Source: Succinimonas sp963628765
GTDB lineage: Bacteria > Pseudomonadota > Gammaproteobacteria > Enterobacterales > Succinivibrionaceae
Assembly (NCBI GenBank): GCA_963628765.1
Contig: CAVGFV010000085.1
Location: 1-46,646, forward strand
DNA length: 46,646 nucleotides
Direction of reading: 5' to 3'
Part shown: positions 14,681 through 22,488 of the stretch, one piece after another
Layout: the number at the start of each line of letters is the position of its first letter
How positions within the stretch are numbered: the first letter of the stretch is position 1
Translations under genes and position numbers: made by a program
The notes under the pieces: generated by a model
What the model was told of the DNA's origin: nothing
Databases searched by the model: none
The model's input: the letters and a program-made list of their open reading frames with translations, nothing else

Positions 14681-15538
14681 ATGAAAATAGCAAATACTGT
14701 TGAAGAAATAAGAAAAATAGTTCAAGAATACAAACATGATTTAAAAACTATTGGTCTTGTTACAACCATGGGTAACCTTCACAAAGGACATCTTACCCTC
14801 GTCAAAGAAGCTCAAAAAAACGCTGAACGCGTTATCGTAACTATCTTTGTAAACCCAATGCAGTTCGACAGACCGGAAGATCTTCAAACCTATCCAAGAA
14901 CTCTTGAAGCAGATTTAAAACTTCTTGAAGAAGCTGGTGTTGATGCAGTATTCACCCCTACCCCTGATGTAATGTATCCAGCTGGACTTCAGAATCAATC
15001 ATATGTTGAAGTTCCAGATTTGGCTAATAGCCTTGAAGGTGCTTTAAGACCTGGCCATTTCAGAGGTGTAGCAACTGTTGTTTCTAAATTCTTTAATATT
15101 ATTCAACCAGACATTGCTTGCTTTGGTATGAAGGATTATCAACAGATTGCATTGATTAGAGAAATGGTGCGCGACCTAAGCTTCCAAATCAAGATCATTG
15201 GTATTCCAATTGTAAGACATGAAAATGGTCTTGCTTTCTCTTCAAGAAACAATAGACTCAACCAAGCTGAACTTTCTATTGCACCAAGACTTTATGAACA
15301 ATTAAAGAAATTAGCCGATAAGATGTCACAATTGGATAATTTTGCTAATGTTCAACCTCTCATTGATGAGGCTACTAACAACTTAGATAACTGCGGTTTC
15401 AAAACCGATGATCTTACAATTGTCGATGCTGATACCTTAAGTCCTGATATCGCAAAATCTGAAAAAGTAGTTATTTTAGTGGCTGCATATCTCGGTAAAG
15501 TACGTTTAATCGACAATTATGTTGTAGCTCATAAATAA
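14681..15538 (+). CDS. panC: Pantothenate synthetase
   Basis: PanC condenses pantoate with beta-alanine using ATP. The HIGH-like motif GNLHKGH and the stretches VNPMQFDRPEDL, GALRPGHFRGV and FGMKDYQQ are diagnostic. I chose ATG 14681 (285 residues; E. coli 283), whose N terminus MKIANTVEEIRK aligns with the family. An upstream in-frame ATG at 14642 would overlap panB and add 13 unrelated residues. The ribosome site is weak (AGAAGA). It ends 24 nt before a terminator, so panD is transcribed separately. Confidence 0.95.
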   Translation: MKIANTVEEIRKIVQEYKHDLKTIGLVTTMGNLHKGHLTLVKEAQKNAERVIVTIFVNPMQFDRPEDLQTYPRTLEADLKLLEEAGVDAVFTPTPDVMYPAGLQNQSYVEVPDLANSLEGALRPGHFRGVATVVSKFFNIIQPDIACFGMKDYQQIALIREMVRDLSFQIKIIGIPIVRHENGLAFSSRNNRLNQAELSIAPRLYEQLKKLADKMSQLDNFANVQPLIDEATNNLDNCGFKTDDLTIVDADTLSPDIAKSEKVVILVAAYLGKVRLIDNYVVAHK

Positions 15539-15562
15539 GCGAAGCTAAATATTTTTTCTAGG

Positions 15563-15598
15563 ATGCCTATGCTTTTTCAAAAACGTAGGCATTTTTTT
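15563..15598 (+). terminator. Rho-independent terminator of panBC
   Basis: ATGCCTATG (15563-15571) pairs with CGTAGGCAT (15584-15592) with one T-G wobble, followed by a seven-T run. Confidence 0.88.
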
Positions 15599-15619
15599 GT
15601 CTAAAAAAAAATCGCTACC

Positions 15620-15643
15620 GATCACATGATGATCAGTTATAAT
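15620..15643 (+). promoter_or_regulatory. Candidate panD promoter with palindrome
   Basis: TATAAT (15638-15643) is a good -10. Just upstream is the perfect inverted repeat GATCA-CATGA-TGATC (15620-15634), lying between the -10 and the expected -35 position, where a regulator could bind. No good -35 hexamer is present. Confidence 0.35.
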
Positions 15644-15715
15644 GGACGCAATTTTGTAAACCTTGTGAATAAAAAAAGCTACGCGTACGTATAGAGGAGG
15701 TAGTGAAAAATAAAA

Positions 15716-16096
15716 ATGCAGAGAATTTTATTAAGAAGTAAACTGCATCAGGCTAGAGTTACCCATTCAGTGCTTAACTACGAAGGCTCCTGTGGCATAG
15801 ATTTAGATCTACTTGATGCTGCTGGTATTGCAGAACATGAACAGATCGATATTTACGTAGTAGAAAATGGTGCTAGATTCCACACCTATGCAATCGCTGC
15901 AGAAAGAGGATCTAAAATCATCTCTCTAAATGGCGCAGCCGCACGTATGGCTTGTGTTGGAGACCGCGTAATTATTTGTGCCTACGGCATCTTTAATGAA
16001 GATGAAGTTGCTAAACACAAACCAACACTAGTTTACCTTAATGAAAAAAATGAAATTGTTAGAACTAGTAAAGATCTACCTGTTCAATTAAGCTAA
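15716..16096 (+). CDS. panD: Aspartate 1-decarboxylase (pyruvoyl enzyme precursor)
   Basis: PanD decarboxylates aspartate to beta-alanine for pantothenate synthesis. It is made as a pro-enzyme cleaved between Gly24 and Ser25 (NYEGSCGID), giving the pyruvoyl group; the site is intact. Length 126 equals E. coli PanD. The only strong ribosome site, AGAGGAGG ending at 15700, lies 15 nt before the ATG. That is longer than normal, and no better in-frame start exists between. panB and panC are just upstream behind a terminator. Confidence 0.95.
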   Translation: MQRILLRSKLHQARVTHSVLNYEGSCGIDLDLLDAAGIAEHEQIDIYVVENGARFHTYAIAAERGSKIISLNGAAARMACVGDRVIICAYGIFNEDEVAKHKPTLVYLNEKNEIVRTSKDLPVQLS

Positions 16097-16137
16097 GCAT
16101 TTTTTCAAAAGATAACTAACGTTACGGTATTCCGCAT

Positions 16138-16722
16138 ATGTCAATAAAGCTCATTGCAGGCCTAGGAAATCCCGGTCCGGAATATGATAATTCCCGCCAC
16201 AATATGGGGTATAACCTTCTTAGGATGTTTGCCGATAGAAATAACATATCTTTAAGATTAGAACCAAAGTACTTTGGTGAAGTTGGCAAAGGAATAATTT
16301 GCAATCAAGAAGTTAGATTGGTTTTTCCAGTAACCTTCATGAATTTGAGTGGTAAAAGTGTTGCTGCAATAGCTAATTTTTTCAAAATTCAACCTGATGA
16401 AATTTTGGTGCTTCATGACGAATTAGATCTTCCACCTGGAACAGTAAAGCTGAAGAATGGTGGTGGCACTGGTGGCCATAATGGTTTAAAGAGCATCGTT
16501 GCTTGTCTAGGAAATCAACAGAATTTTCACAGACTCAGAATCGGAACAGGTAAACCAGCAGTCAAAGGTAACATTGTCAATTTTGTACTTGGTAAACCAG
16601 CACCAAAAGAAAAAGAATTAATTGATGCCGCATTGGATGAGGCTGTTACCTGTATGGAGATGATCTTCAAACAGGACTTAGCCCATGCAACAAATCGTCT
16701 AAACAGTTTCAAAGCGATATAA
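16138..16722 (+). CDS. pth: Peptidyl-tRNA hydrolase
   Basis: Pth releases tRNA from peptidyl-tRNA that has dropped off ribosomes. The protein has 194 residues. The N-terminal GLGNPGPEYDNSRHNMGY contains N11 and the catalytic His (H21). The family segments FMNLSGKSV, HDELDLPPG and GGGTGGHNGLKSI follow. No clear Shine-Dalgarno precedes ATG 16138. ychF follows after 10 nt, the common pth-ychF pair of enterics. Confidence 0.96.
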   Translation: MSIKLIAGLGNPGPEYDNSRHNMGYNLLRMFADRNNISLRLEPKYFGEVGKGIICNQEVRLVFPVTFMNLSGKSVAAIANFFKIQPDEILVLHDELDLPPGTVKLKNGGGTGGHNGLKSIVACLGNQQNFHRLRIGTGKPAVKGNIVNFVLGKPAPKEKELIDAALDEAVTCMEMIFKQDLAHATNRLNSFKAI

Positions 16723-16732
16723 GGAGTAATAA

Positions 16733-17824
16733 ATGGGTTTTAACTGCGGTATAGTAGGACTTCCTAATGTAGGTAAATCCACCTTGTTCAATGCTTTAAC
16801 CAAAGCAGGAATAGCTGCAGAAAACTTCCCTTTCTGCACCATCGAGCCAAATACAGGTATAGTTCCTGTACCAGATCCTCGTCTACAAGCACTTGCTGAT
16901 ATCGATCACCCACAAAAAATAGTTCCAACAACAATGGAATTTGTAGACATAGCAGGCCTCGTAAAAGGTGCATCTAAAGGTGAAGGTCTCGGTAATCAAT
17001 TTTTAATGAATATCAGAGAAACTGATGCAATTGCACATGTTGTAAGATGCTTCGAAGATCCAAATATTATTCATGTTAATAACAAGATCGATCCTGCAAA
17101 TGACATCGATGTTATAAACACCGAATTGGCATTAGCAGACCTTGATAGCTGTGAAAAAGCTTTAAAACGTCTTGAACGTAAAACCAAAGGCGGAGATAAA
17201 GAAGCCATTAAAGAATCTGACGTATTGAAGAAATGTCTGCCAGTTCTTAATGAATGTAAAAAACTCTCAACTTTAGGTCTCACAGAAGAAGAAAAACTAC
17301 TTGTTCGTGAATGTGGTTTCTTAACATTAAAGCCAACTATGTACATAGCTAACGTTGCTGAAGATGGCTTTACCAACAATCCTTTCCTCGATGTTGTAAA
17401 CAAGATCGCTGAAGCAGAAGGTGCGGTTGTAGTACCAGTATGCGCTTCAACAGAAGCGGATCTTGCAACAATGGAAGATGAAGATCGTAACGAATTCATG
17501 CAAGAACTTGGAATTTCTGAACCAGGACTTAACCGCGTAATTCGTGCTGGCTATAAACTACTTGGCCTTCAAACTTTCTTTACTGGTGGTCCTAAAGAAG
17601 TAAGAGCTTGGACTATTCCTGTAGGTGCTACCGCTCCTAAAGCAGCTGGTAAGATTCATACTGACTTTGAAAAAGGCTTTATTAGAGCTCAAACCATAAG
17701 CTATGATGACTATATAAAGTACAAAGGCGAAGTTGGCGCTAGAGAAGCAGGAAAGATGAGAGCAGAAGGAAAGGATTACATCGTTAAAGATGGCGATGTT
17801 ATAACCTTCCTCTTCAATGTTTAA
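16733..17824 (+). CDS. ychF: Redox-regulated ATPase YchF (Obg-like)
   Basis: YchF is an Obg-family P-loop protein that prefers ATP and binds ribosomes; in E. coli it modulates stress responses. The 363 residues equal E. coli YchF. Visible are the P-loop GLPNVGKST, the G3 segment DIAGLVKGASKGEG, the N-x-x-E specificity motif (NVAED) that replaces NKxD, a coiled-coil middle and a C-terminal TGS domain ending KDGDVITFLFNV. AAGGAG gives a good start. A terminator follows. Confidence 0.96.
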   Translation: MGFNCGIVGLPNVGKSTLFNALTKAGIAAENFPFCTIEPNTGIVPVPDPRLQALADIDHPQKIVPTTMEFVDIAGLVKGASKGEGLGNQFLMNIRETDAIAHVVRCFEDPNIIHVNNKIDPANDIDVINTELALADLDSCEKALKRLERKTKGGDKEAIKESDVLKKCLPVLNECKKLSTLGLTEEEKLLVRECGFLTLKPTMYIANVAEDGFTNNPFLDVVNKIAEAEGAVVVPVCASTEADLATMEDEDRNEFMQELGISEPGLNRVIRAGYKLLGLQTFFTGGPKEVRAWTIPVGATAPKAAGKIHTDFEKGFIRAQTISYDDYIKYKGEVGAREAGKMRAEGKDYIVKDGDVITFLFNV

Positions 17825-17844
17825 TTCTTAAAACTTTTTCTAAA

Positions 17845-17877
17845 AAAAAGCTCATTTTCCAAAAAAATGAGCTTTTT
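17845..17877 (+). terminator. Rho-independent terminator of pth-ychF
   Basis: AAAAAGCTCATTTT (17845-17858) pairs perfectly with AAAATGAGCTTTTT (17864-17877), loop CCAAA, and T residues continue after it. Confidence 0.88.
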
Positions 17878-18012
17878 GTTTTTAAACACTAAAAAAACAA
17901 TTTTTGGATCAGAAATTTTCCCTACCTACAGTAAAGATTCGCCCAAAATATGTAGAAAATGTTTAAAAAACGGGAAAATTAAAAAAAAAATGCATTTTTT
18001 TTACAAAAACTA

Positions 18013-18041
18013 TTGACGTTTTCCTCAAGAAACACGATAAT
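18013..18041 (+). promoter_or_regulatory. Sigma-70 promoter of the tRNA cluster
   Basis: TTGACG (18013-18018) and GATAAT (18036-18041) are separated by exactly 17 nt, ending 25 nt before the first tRNA. This is the best promoter match in the window. Confidence 0.75.
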
Positions 18042-18066
18042 CACCACGCTTTCTCAAGCAAGTGAT

Positions 18067-18143
18067 GGCTACGTAGCTCAGTTGGTTAGAGCATCGCACT
18101 CATAATGCGGGGGTCACTAGTTCGATTCTAGTCGTAGCTACCA
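18067..18143 (+). tRNA. tRNA-Met (CAT), elongator type
   Basis: A 77-nt cloverleaf starts GGCTACG and ends CGTAGCTA-CCA with encoded CCA. The anticodon loop CTCATAA gives CAT. The acceptor begins with a G-U pair, then six Watson-Crick pairs. The sequence is close to the E. coli elongator tRNA-Met, not the initiator. Confidence 0.93.
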
Positions 18144-18156
18144 AGTATTGCAAATT

Positions 18157-18231
18157 AGGGGTATCGCCAAGCGGTAAGGCAACGGGTTTTGATCTCGTCA
18201 TTCGCTAGTTCGATTCTAGCTACCCCTGCCA
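18157..18231 (+). tRNA. tRNA-Gln (TTG)
   Basis: A 75-nt cloverleaf: acceptor AGGGGTA pairs with TACCCCT, G discriminator, encoded CCA. The anticodon loop TTTTGAT gives TTG, reading CAA. Confidence 0.93.
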
Positions 18232-18250
18232 TAATTTTGCAATACAACTT

Positions 18251-18325
18251 AGGGGTATCGCCAAGTGGTAAGGCAGTGGATTCTGATTCCACCATCCCCA
18301 GGTTCGAATCCTGGTACCCCTGCCA
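18251..18325 (+). tRNA. tRNA-Gln (CTG)
   Basis: A 75-nt cloverleaf with the same acceptor as its neighbour. The anticodon stem GTGGA/TCCAC encloses TTCTGAT, anticodon CTG, reading CAG. The encoded CCA is present. Confidence 0.93.
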
Positions 18326-18449
18326 TTCACATACAAATGTAAAAAATAACGATTTTTCATTATTTCTGAATTTATTCGGTAATAGTGATTTAAAACAAAG
18401 GACTCAAAATCGGCTTTTTTGCTAAAACAATATTTCTTAACCGCCAATT

Positions 18450-18458
18450 TGATATAAT
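18450..18458 (+). promoter_or_regulatory. Extended -10 promoter of miaB-phoH-ybeY
   Basis: TGATATAAT is a perfect extended -10 (TG, one base, TATAAT). No good -35 is seen, which an extended -10 can tolerate. The ATG of miaB is 43 nt downstream. Confidence 0.5.
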
Positions 18459-18500
18459 GCGGGCATTTATGTCAATTTAATTAAGTTTTATATCGAGCTC

Positions 18501-19823
18501 ATGGATAAATTTTATATTCAAACCTGGGGATGCCAGATGAACGAATACGACTCAGATCGTGTTCGCGATTTATTAACCGCTAATAATTACCAAGAAACTA
18601 AAAACATATCTGAAGCAGATGAAGTTATCTTGGTGACATGTGCAGTAAGAGAAAAAGCTGAAGATAAGGTATATAACCAAATTGGCAAATGGAAACACGA
18701 TAAGGTTCTTAAAGATAACGCTTTGGTATGCTTCGGCGGTTGCGTAGCTTCTGAAGAAGGTAAAAAAGTTTTTTCTAGAAACTCGTTAATCAACGTTGTC
18801 TTTGGACCACAAACAATTCATAAACTGCACGAAATGATTACTGCAGTTAGAAAAGATCAGAAAAAGGTAATCGACGTTTCTTTCCCTAATATCGAAAAGT
18901 TCGACTTTCTACCTTCCCCAAAGGCAAGATCTCGTGCTAGCGCCTTTGTTACAATAACTGAAGGTTGTTCAAATTTTTGCACCTACTGTATTGTGCCATA
19001 TACTCGTGGCCAAGAGATGAGTCGCTCACCTGAAGATGTTATAGAAGAAGTTAAAATTTTAACTGCGCAAGGTATTAAAGAAATAAACCTGCTTGGTCAG
19101 AATGTGAATTCCTATAACGGCTTATACAAAGATAACACCAACTGTAACTTTGCAGAACTCTTATATCAAGTTGCTGCAGTTCCTGGCGTTGAAAGACTAA
19201 GATTCACAACTTCAAACCCTCACGATCTAACAGATGAAATTATCACAGCCTTCAAGGATCTTCCTGTGATTGCTAATTCTCTTCACCTTCCTGTGCAGTC
19301 AGGTTGTGACAGAATCTTAAAACTTATGGGCCGTAAATATACCCGTGAGAAGTATTTTGAAGTTGTTTCCAAGCTTAGAGAGGCTCGTCCTAATATCTCT
19401 ATAAGCTCCGACTTCATCGTGGGATTCCCTGGAGAAACTGACGAAGACTTCCGCGATACAATGGATCTTATTGAACGAGTAAGATTCGATCAGAGTTTTA
19501 GCTTTATATATTCTCCAAGACCTCACACACCAGCGGCAGAATACGAGGATAACGTTCCACTACAAGCTAAAAAAGAACGTCTCTATGAACTCCAAGCAAA
19601 GATCAATTTCTTCGCTCAGACTTATAGTAGAGAAATGCTTGATACAGAACAAAAAGTTTTAGTTGAAGGGATTTCACTCAGAAATACCAAAGAGCTTAGA
19701 GGTCGTACTGATAATAACCGTACCGTCAATTTTATTGGCGATGAATCCCTTATTGGTACATTCCAAAGAACTAAGATCACCGACGTTATGGCACATACAC
19801 TTCGCGGCGAAATCATAAAATAA
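18501..19823 (+). CDS. miaB: tRNA-2-methylthio-N6-isopentenyladenosine synthase
   Basis: MiaB is a radical-SAM enzyme that adds a methylthio group to i6A37 of tRNAs. The 440-residue protein has the N-terminal auxiliary cluster cysteines C11, C47 and C81. The radical-SAM CxxxCxxC is at C156, C160 and C163 (GCSNFCTYCIVPYTRG), and a C-terminal TRAM domain follows. phoH starts 14 nt later. The tRNA-Met/Gln cluster immediately upstream mirrors the E. coli arrangement, where such tRNAs adjoin miaB. Confidence 0.96.
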   Translation: MDKFYIQTWGCQMNEYDSDRVRDLLTANNYQETKNISEADEVILVTCAVREKAEDKVYNQIGKWKHDKVLKDNALVCFGGCVASEEGKKVFSRNSLINVVFGPQTIHKLHEMITAVRKDQKKVIDVSFPNIEKFDFLPSPKARSRASAFVTITEGCSNFCTYCIVPYTRGQEMSRSPEDVIEEVKILTAQGIKEINLLGQNVNSYNGLYKDNTNCNFAELLYQVAAVPGVERLRFTTSNPHDLTDEIITAFKDLPVIANSLHLPVQSGCDRILKLMGRKYTREKYFEVVSKLREARPNISISSDFIVGFPGETDEDFRDTMDLIERVRFDQSFSFIYSPRPHTPAAEYEDNVPLQAKKERLYELQAKINFFAQTYSREMLDTEQKVLVEGISLRNTKELRGRTDNNRTVNFIGDESLIGTFQRTKITDVMAHTLRGEIIK

Positions 19824-19837
19824 AAAAGGAATTAGAA

Positions 19838-20932
19838 GTGTCTAAATCTGTAAATATTCATATCATACTTGAACCTGTTAATCCGGAAAGATTATCAAGT
19901 CTATATGGACCTATGGATGACAATCTGAAGCAAATTGAACGCAGATTGGGTGTCCAAATAAGCTACAGAAATGAAAATGTAACCGTATCTGGCCCAGCTA
20001 ACCTTGTTAATGCTGCTGTAAAAATAATAAAAGAACTTTATATTGAAACAGCACCTTTACATGGGCATAAAGTAAATGATATTACTCCTGAACAAGTACA
20101 TCTTGCTATACAAAATGCACATGTTCTTGAACAAGACGATAGTAAAGAGACCAACGAAGAACTGAATCGACTCTATCAAGAAAATTCAGTTATAAGAACC
20201 AAAAAAGGTCTTATTAAGCCAAGATCTGGAAATCAAAGCGAGTACATGCATAATATCCAAACTCATGATATTTCTTTCGGAGTTGGACCTGCAGGCACTG
20301 GAAAAACCTATCTTGCTGTAGCAGCTGCCGTTAACGCTCTAGAAAGACAAGAAGTTCGTCGTATATTACTAACAAGACCAGCTGTAGAAGCTGGTGAAAA
20401 GCTAGGCTTTCTACCAGGAGATCTTTCTCAAAAGGTAGATCCTTATCTTCGTCCTCTTTACGATGCCCTTTTTGAAATGCTGGGATTTGAAAAAGTTGAA
20501 AAACTTATTGAGCACCAGATTATCGAAATAGCTCCTCTTGCATATATGCGTGGACGTACCCTCAACGACTCCTTCATCATTCTAGACGAAGGACAAAATA
20601 CCACTGTTGAGCAAATGAAAATGTTCCTCACAAGAATTGGTTTTAATTCCAAAGCAGTGATTACTGGTGATATCACACAAATTGATTTGCCAAGAAACGT
20701 AAGATCTGGATTAAAACAAGCAGTTGAAGTTTTAAATAATATTAAAGAAATCAGCTTTAATTTTTTCTCATCACATGACGTGGTAAGACACCCTGTGGTT
20801 GCAAAGATTGTTGAAGCTTACGATGCTTTTGATAGAAAACAGAACAGCGAAAAGAATAAAACTTCTGAAGGAAATCAGAAGACCAAAGACGCTGAACAAG
20901 AAAAGGAAGATATGAAGGTACAAAATGTTTAA
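19838..20932 (+). CDS. ybeZ: PhoH-family ATPase (YbeZ)
   Basis: PhoH/YbeZ is a cytoplasmic P-loop protein that interacts with the YbeY RNase; it is thought to aid RNA processing. The 364-residue protein has an N-terminal KH-like region, Walker A GPAGTGKTYLA near residues 148-158 and Walker B FIILDEGQNTT. It ends in a charged Lys/Glu tail. The start is GTG at 19838 with AAGGA upstream. The last 8 nt overlap ybeY, indicating coupled translation. Confidence 0.93.
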   Translation: MSKSVNIHIILEPVNPERLSSLYGPMDDNLKQIERRLGVQISYRNENVTVSGPANLVNAAVKIIKELYIETAPLHGHKVNDITPEQVHLAIQNAHVLEQDDSKETNEELNRLYQENSVIRTKKGLIKPRSGNQSEYMHNIQTHDISFGVGPAGTGKTYLAVAAAVNALERQEVRRILLTRPAVEAGEKLGFLPGDLSQKVDPYLRPLYDALFEMLGFEKVEKLIEHQIIEIAPLAYMRGRTLNDSFIILDEGQNTTVEQMKMFLTRIGFNSKAVITGDITQIDLPRNVRSGLKQAVEVLNNIKEISFNFFSSHDVVRHPVVAKIVEAYDAFDRKQNSEKNKTSEGNQKTKDAEQEKEDMKVQNV

Positions 20933-21410
20933 CATTGATCTTCAAATAGCAGTACAAGACACTAATGATATTCCTACTTTAGAAAATATCACTAAGTACG
21001 CTGAGACAGCGGCAGAAGATGTAAAAGCCGATGCGGATATGACTGTTAGAATAGTTGAAGAAGAAGAGAGTCATCAATTAGATCTTGAATATCGTCATAA
21101 AGATCGCCCTACAAATGTTCTTTCTTTCCCTTACGAAATTCCTGAAGATCTCCCTCCTGAGGTAAGAGACGAAGTCGCTGGTAACCTCATTGGAGATCTT
21201 GTGATATGTAAAAAAGTGGTAGAAAGAGAAGCTCTCGAACAGCATAAAACCTTTGAAGAACATTGGGCTCATATGATTGTTCATGGTACCCTTCACCTTC
21301 TTGGTTTCGATCACATAACTGATGCTGAAGCTGAAGTTATGGAAGCGAAAGAAAAAGAAGTAATGTTAAAGTTAGGATTCGAAGATCCTTACAAGGAAGA
21401 TGAATTTTAA
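20925..21410 (+). CDS. ybeY: Endoribonuclease YbeY (rRNA maturation factor)
   Basis: YbeY is a zinc-dependent RNase needed for 16S rRNA 3'-end maturation and ribosome quality control. The 161-residue protein has the signature HGTLHLLGFDH (His-x3-His-x5-His) that binds zinc, and the conserved YRHKDRPTNVLSFP segment. Its ATG lies within the end of phoH, with GAAGG as ribosome site. Confidence 0.95.
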   Translation: MFNIDLQIAVQDTNDIPTLENITKYAETAAEDVKADADMTVRIVEEEESHQLDLEYRHKDRPTNVLSFPYEIPEDLPPEVRDEVAGNLIGDLVICKKVVEREALEQHKTFEEHWAHMIVHGTLHLLGFDHITDAEAEVMEAKEKEVMLKLGFEDPYKEDEF

Positions 21411-21456
21411 TATTTTGAGATTACCTTAATAGTATTAAAAATTTATTTTAAAGCGC

Positions 21457-21462
21457 TATAAT
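21457..21462 (+). promoter_or_regulatory. Candidate -10 box of corC
   Basis: TATAAT lies 50 nt before the corC ATG. The sequence 17 nt upstream is ATTAAA, a poor -35. The 101-nt ybeY-corC gap suggests a separate promoter. Confidence 0.3.
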
Positions 21463-21511
21463 CGAAAGAGTATTTTTTTTACAAGGAGCGGTTTTACCGT
21501 CAAAAAGAATT

Positions 21512-22390
21512 ATGAGTAGCGACGAGCGTGGCATACAGCACTCCGCCAGCATTGAAAACCATCATAAACATCATAATTGGCTTGATAAGATTGGACACAT
21601 ACTTAAGAACGAGCCAAATGATCGCGACGAACTTGCCGATATCATCACAGATGCAGGTGAACGCGAAATAATTGATGAAGACACCCAAGACATGTTAGAA
21701 GGTGTCTTTGAAATATCAGAGCTTCGAGTAAGAGATATCATGATTCCTCGCTCTCAGATGGTTACCATTCCATCTGATGCTCAAATCGATAAAGTTATTT
21801 CTACTATTATCGACTCAGGACATTCCCGTTACCCTGTTATTCATAAAGATAAAGATCATATTGAGGGAATTCTTCTTGCTAAGGATCTTCTCAAATACGT
21901 TGTAACTAAGGAATCTGCTAATCTAAACGATATAGTAAGACCAGCAGTAGTTGTTCCGGAAAGTAAAAGAGTTGATAAACTTCTTAAAGAATTCCAACAA
22001 TGCCGCTACCATATGGCTATTGTAGTTGATGAATATGGTGGAGTATCAGGTCTCGTCACAATAGAAGATATTTTAGAGCTCATCGTTGGCGAAATCGAAG
22101 ATGAATACGACGATGAAGAAAAGGAACAAGCTGAGATTGTTCAAACAGGAACAAACATGTACCACATACTTAGCTTGACCCCTATTGAAGACTTTAATGA
22201 AAAGTTTGGCACAGACTTCTCGAACGACGAATACGACACCATCGGTGGTTTAGTATTACATGCTTTCGGGCACCTTCCATCCAAGGGTGATACTGTAACA
22301 GTTGATAATTTTGAATTTAAAGTTTTATCCGCTGACAAAAGAAGCATTCATCTCCTGCAAATGTTGGTAAAACCTGTTGTAGAAGAATAA
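21512..22390 (+). CDS. corC: CorC/YbeX CBS-domain protein
   Basis: CorC (YbeX) is a soluble CBS-pair protein implicated in cobalt/magnesium efflux and, more recently, ribosome metabolism. At 292 residues it equals E. coli CorC. Two CBS domains (VRDIMIPRSQMVTIP and the region around DIVRPAVVVPES) are followed by the CorC_HlyC domain (GDTVTVDNFEFKVLSAD). The best ribosome site, AAGGAG at 21483-21488, is 23 nt from the ATG, with a small hairpin CGGT-TTT-ACCG (21489-21499) between them. The in-frame codon just before the ATG is ATT. Confidence 0.94.
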   Translation: MSSDERGIQHSASIENHHKHHNWLDKIGHILKNEPNDRDELADIITDAGEREIIDEDTQDMLEGVFEISELRVRDIMIPRSQMVTIPSDAQIDKVISTIIDSGHSRYPVIHKDKDHIEGILLAKDLLKYVVTKESANLNDIVRPAVVVPESKRVDKLLKEFQQCRYHMAIVVDEYGGVSGLVTIEDILELIVGEIEDEYDDEEKEQAEIVQTGTNMYHILSLTPIEDFNEKFGTDFSNDEYDTIGGLVLHAFGHLPSKGDTVTVDNFEFKVLSADKRSIHLLQMLVKPVVEE

Positions 22391-22420
22391 GTCTTGCAAG
22401 TTATTACCACACATCTCTCA

Positions 22421-22450
22421 AATACTACTCGATTCCGGTCGAGTAGTATT
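22421..22450 (+). other. Perfect 12-bp hairpin with UNCG-type loop between corC and lnt
   Basis: AATACTACTCGA (22421-22432) pairs without mismatch with TCGAGTAGTATT (22439-22450). The 6-nt loop TTCCGG can close by a U-G pair to a UCCG tetraloop of the stable UNCG class. No T-run follows, so it is not a standard terminator. It may stabilise or separate mRNA segments. Confidence 0.6.
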
Positions 22451-22488
22451 CACAAGCTTAGCTAATTCATACATGGAAAAATCAAACA

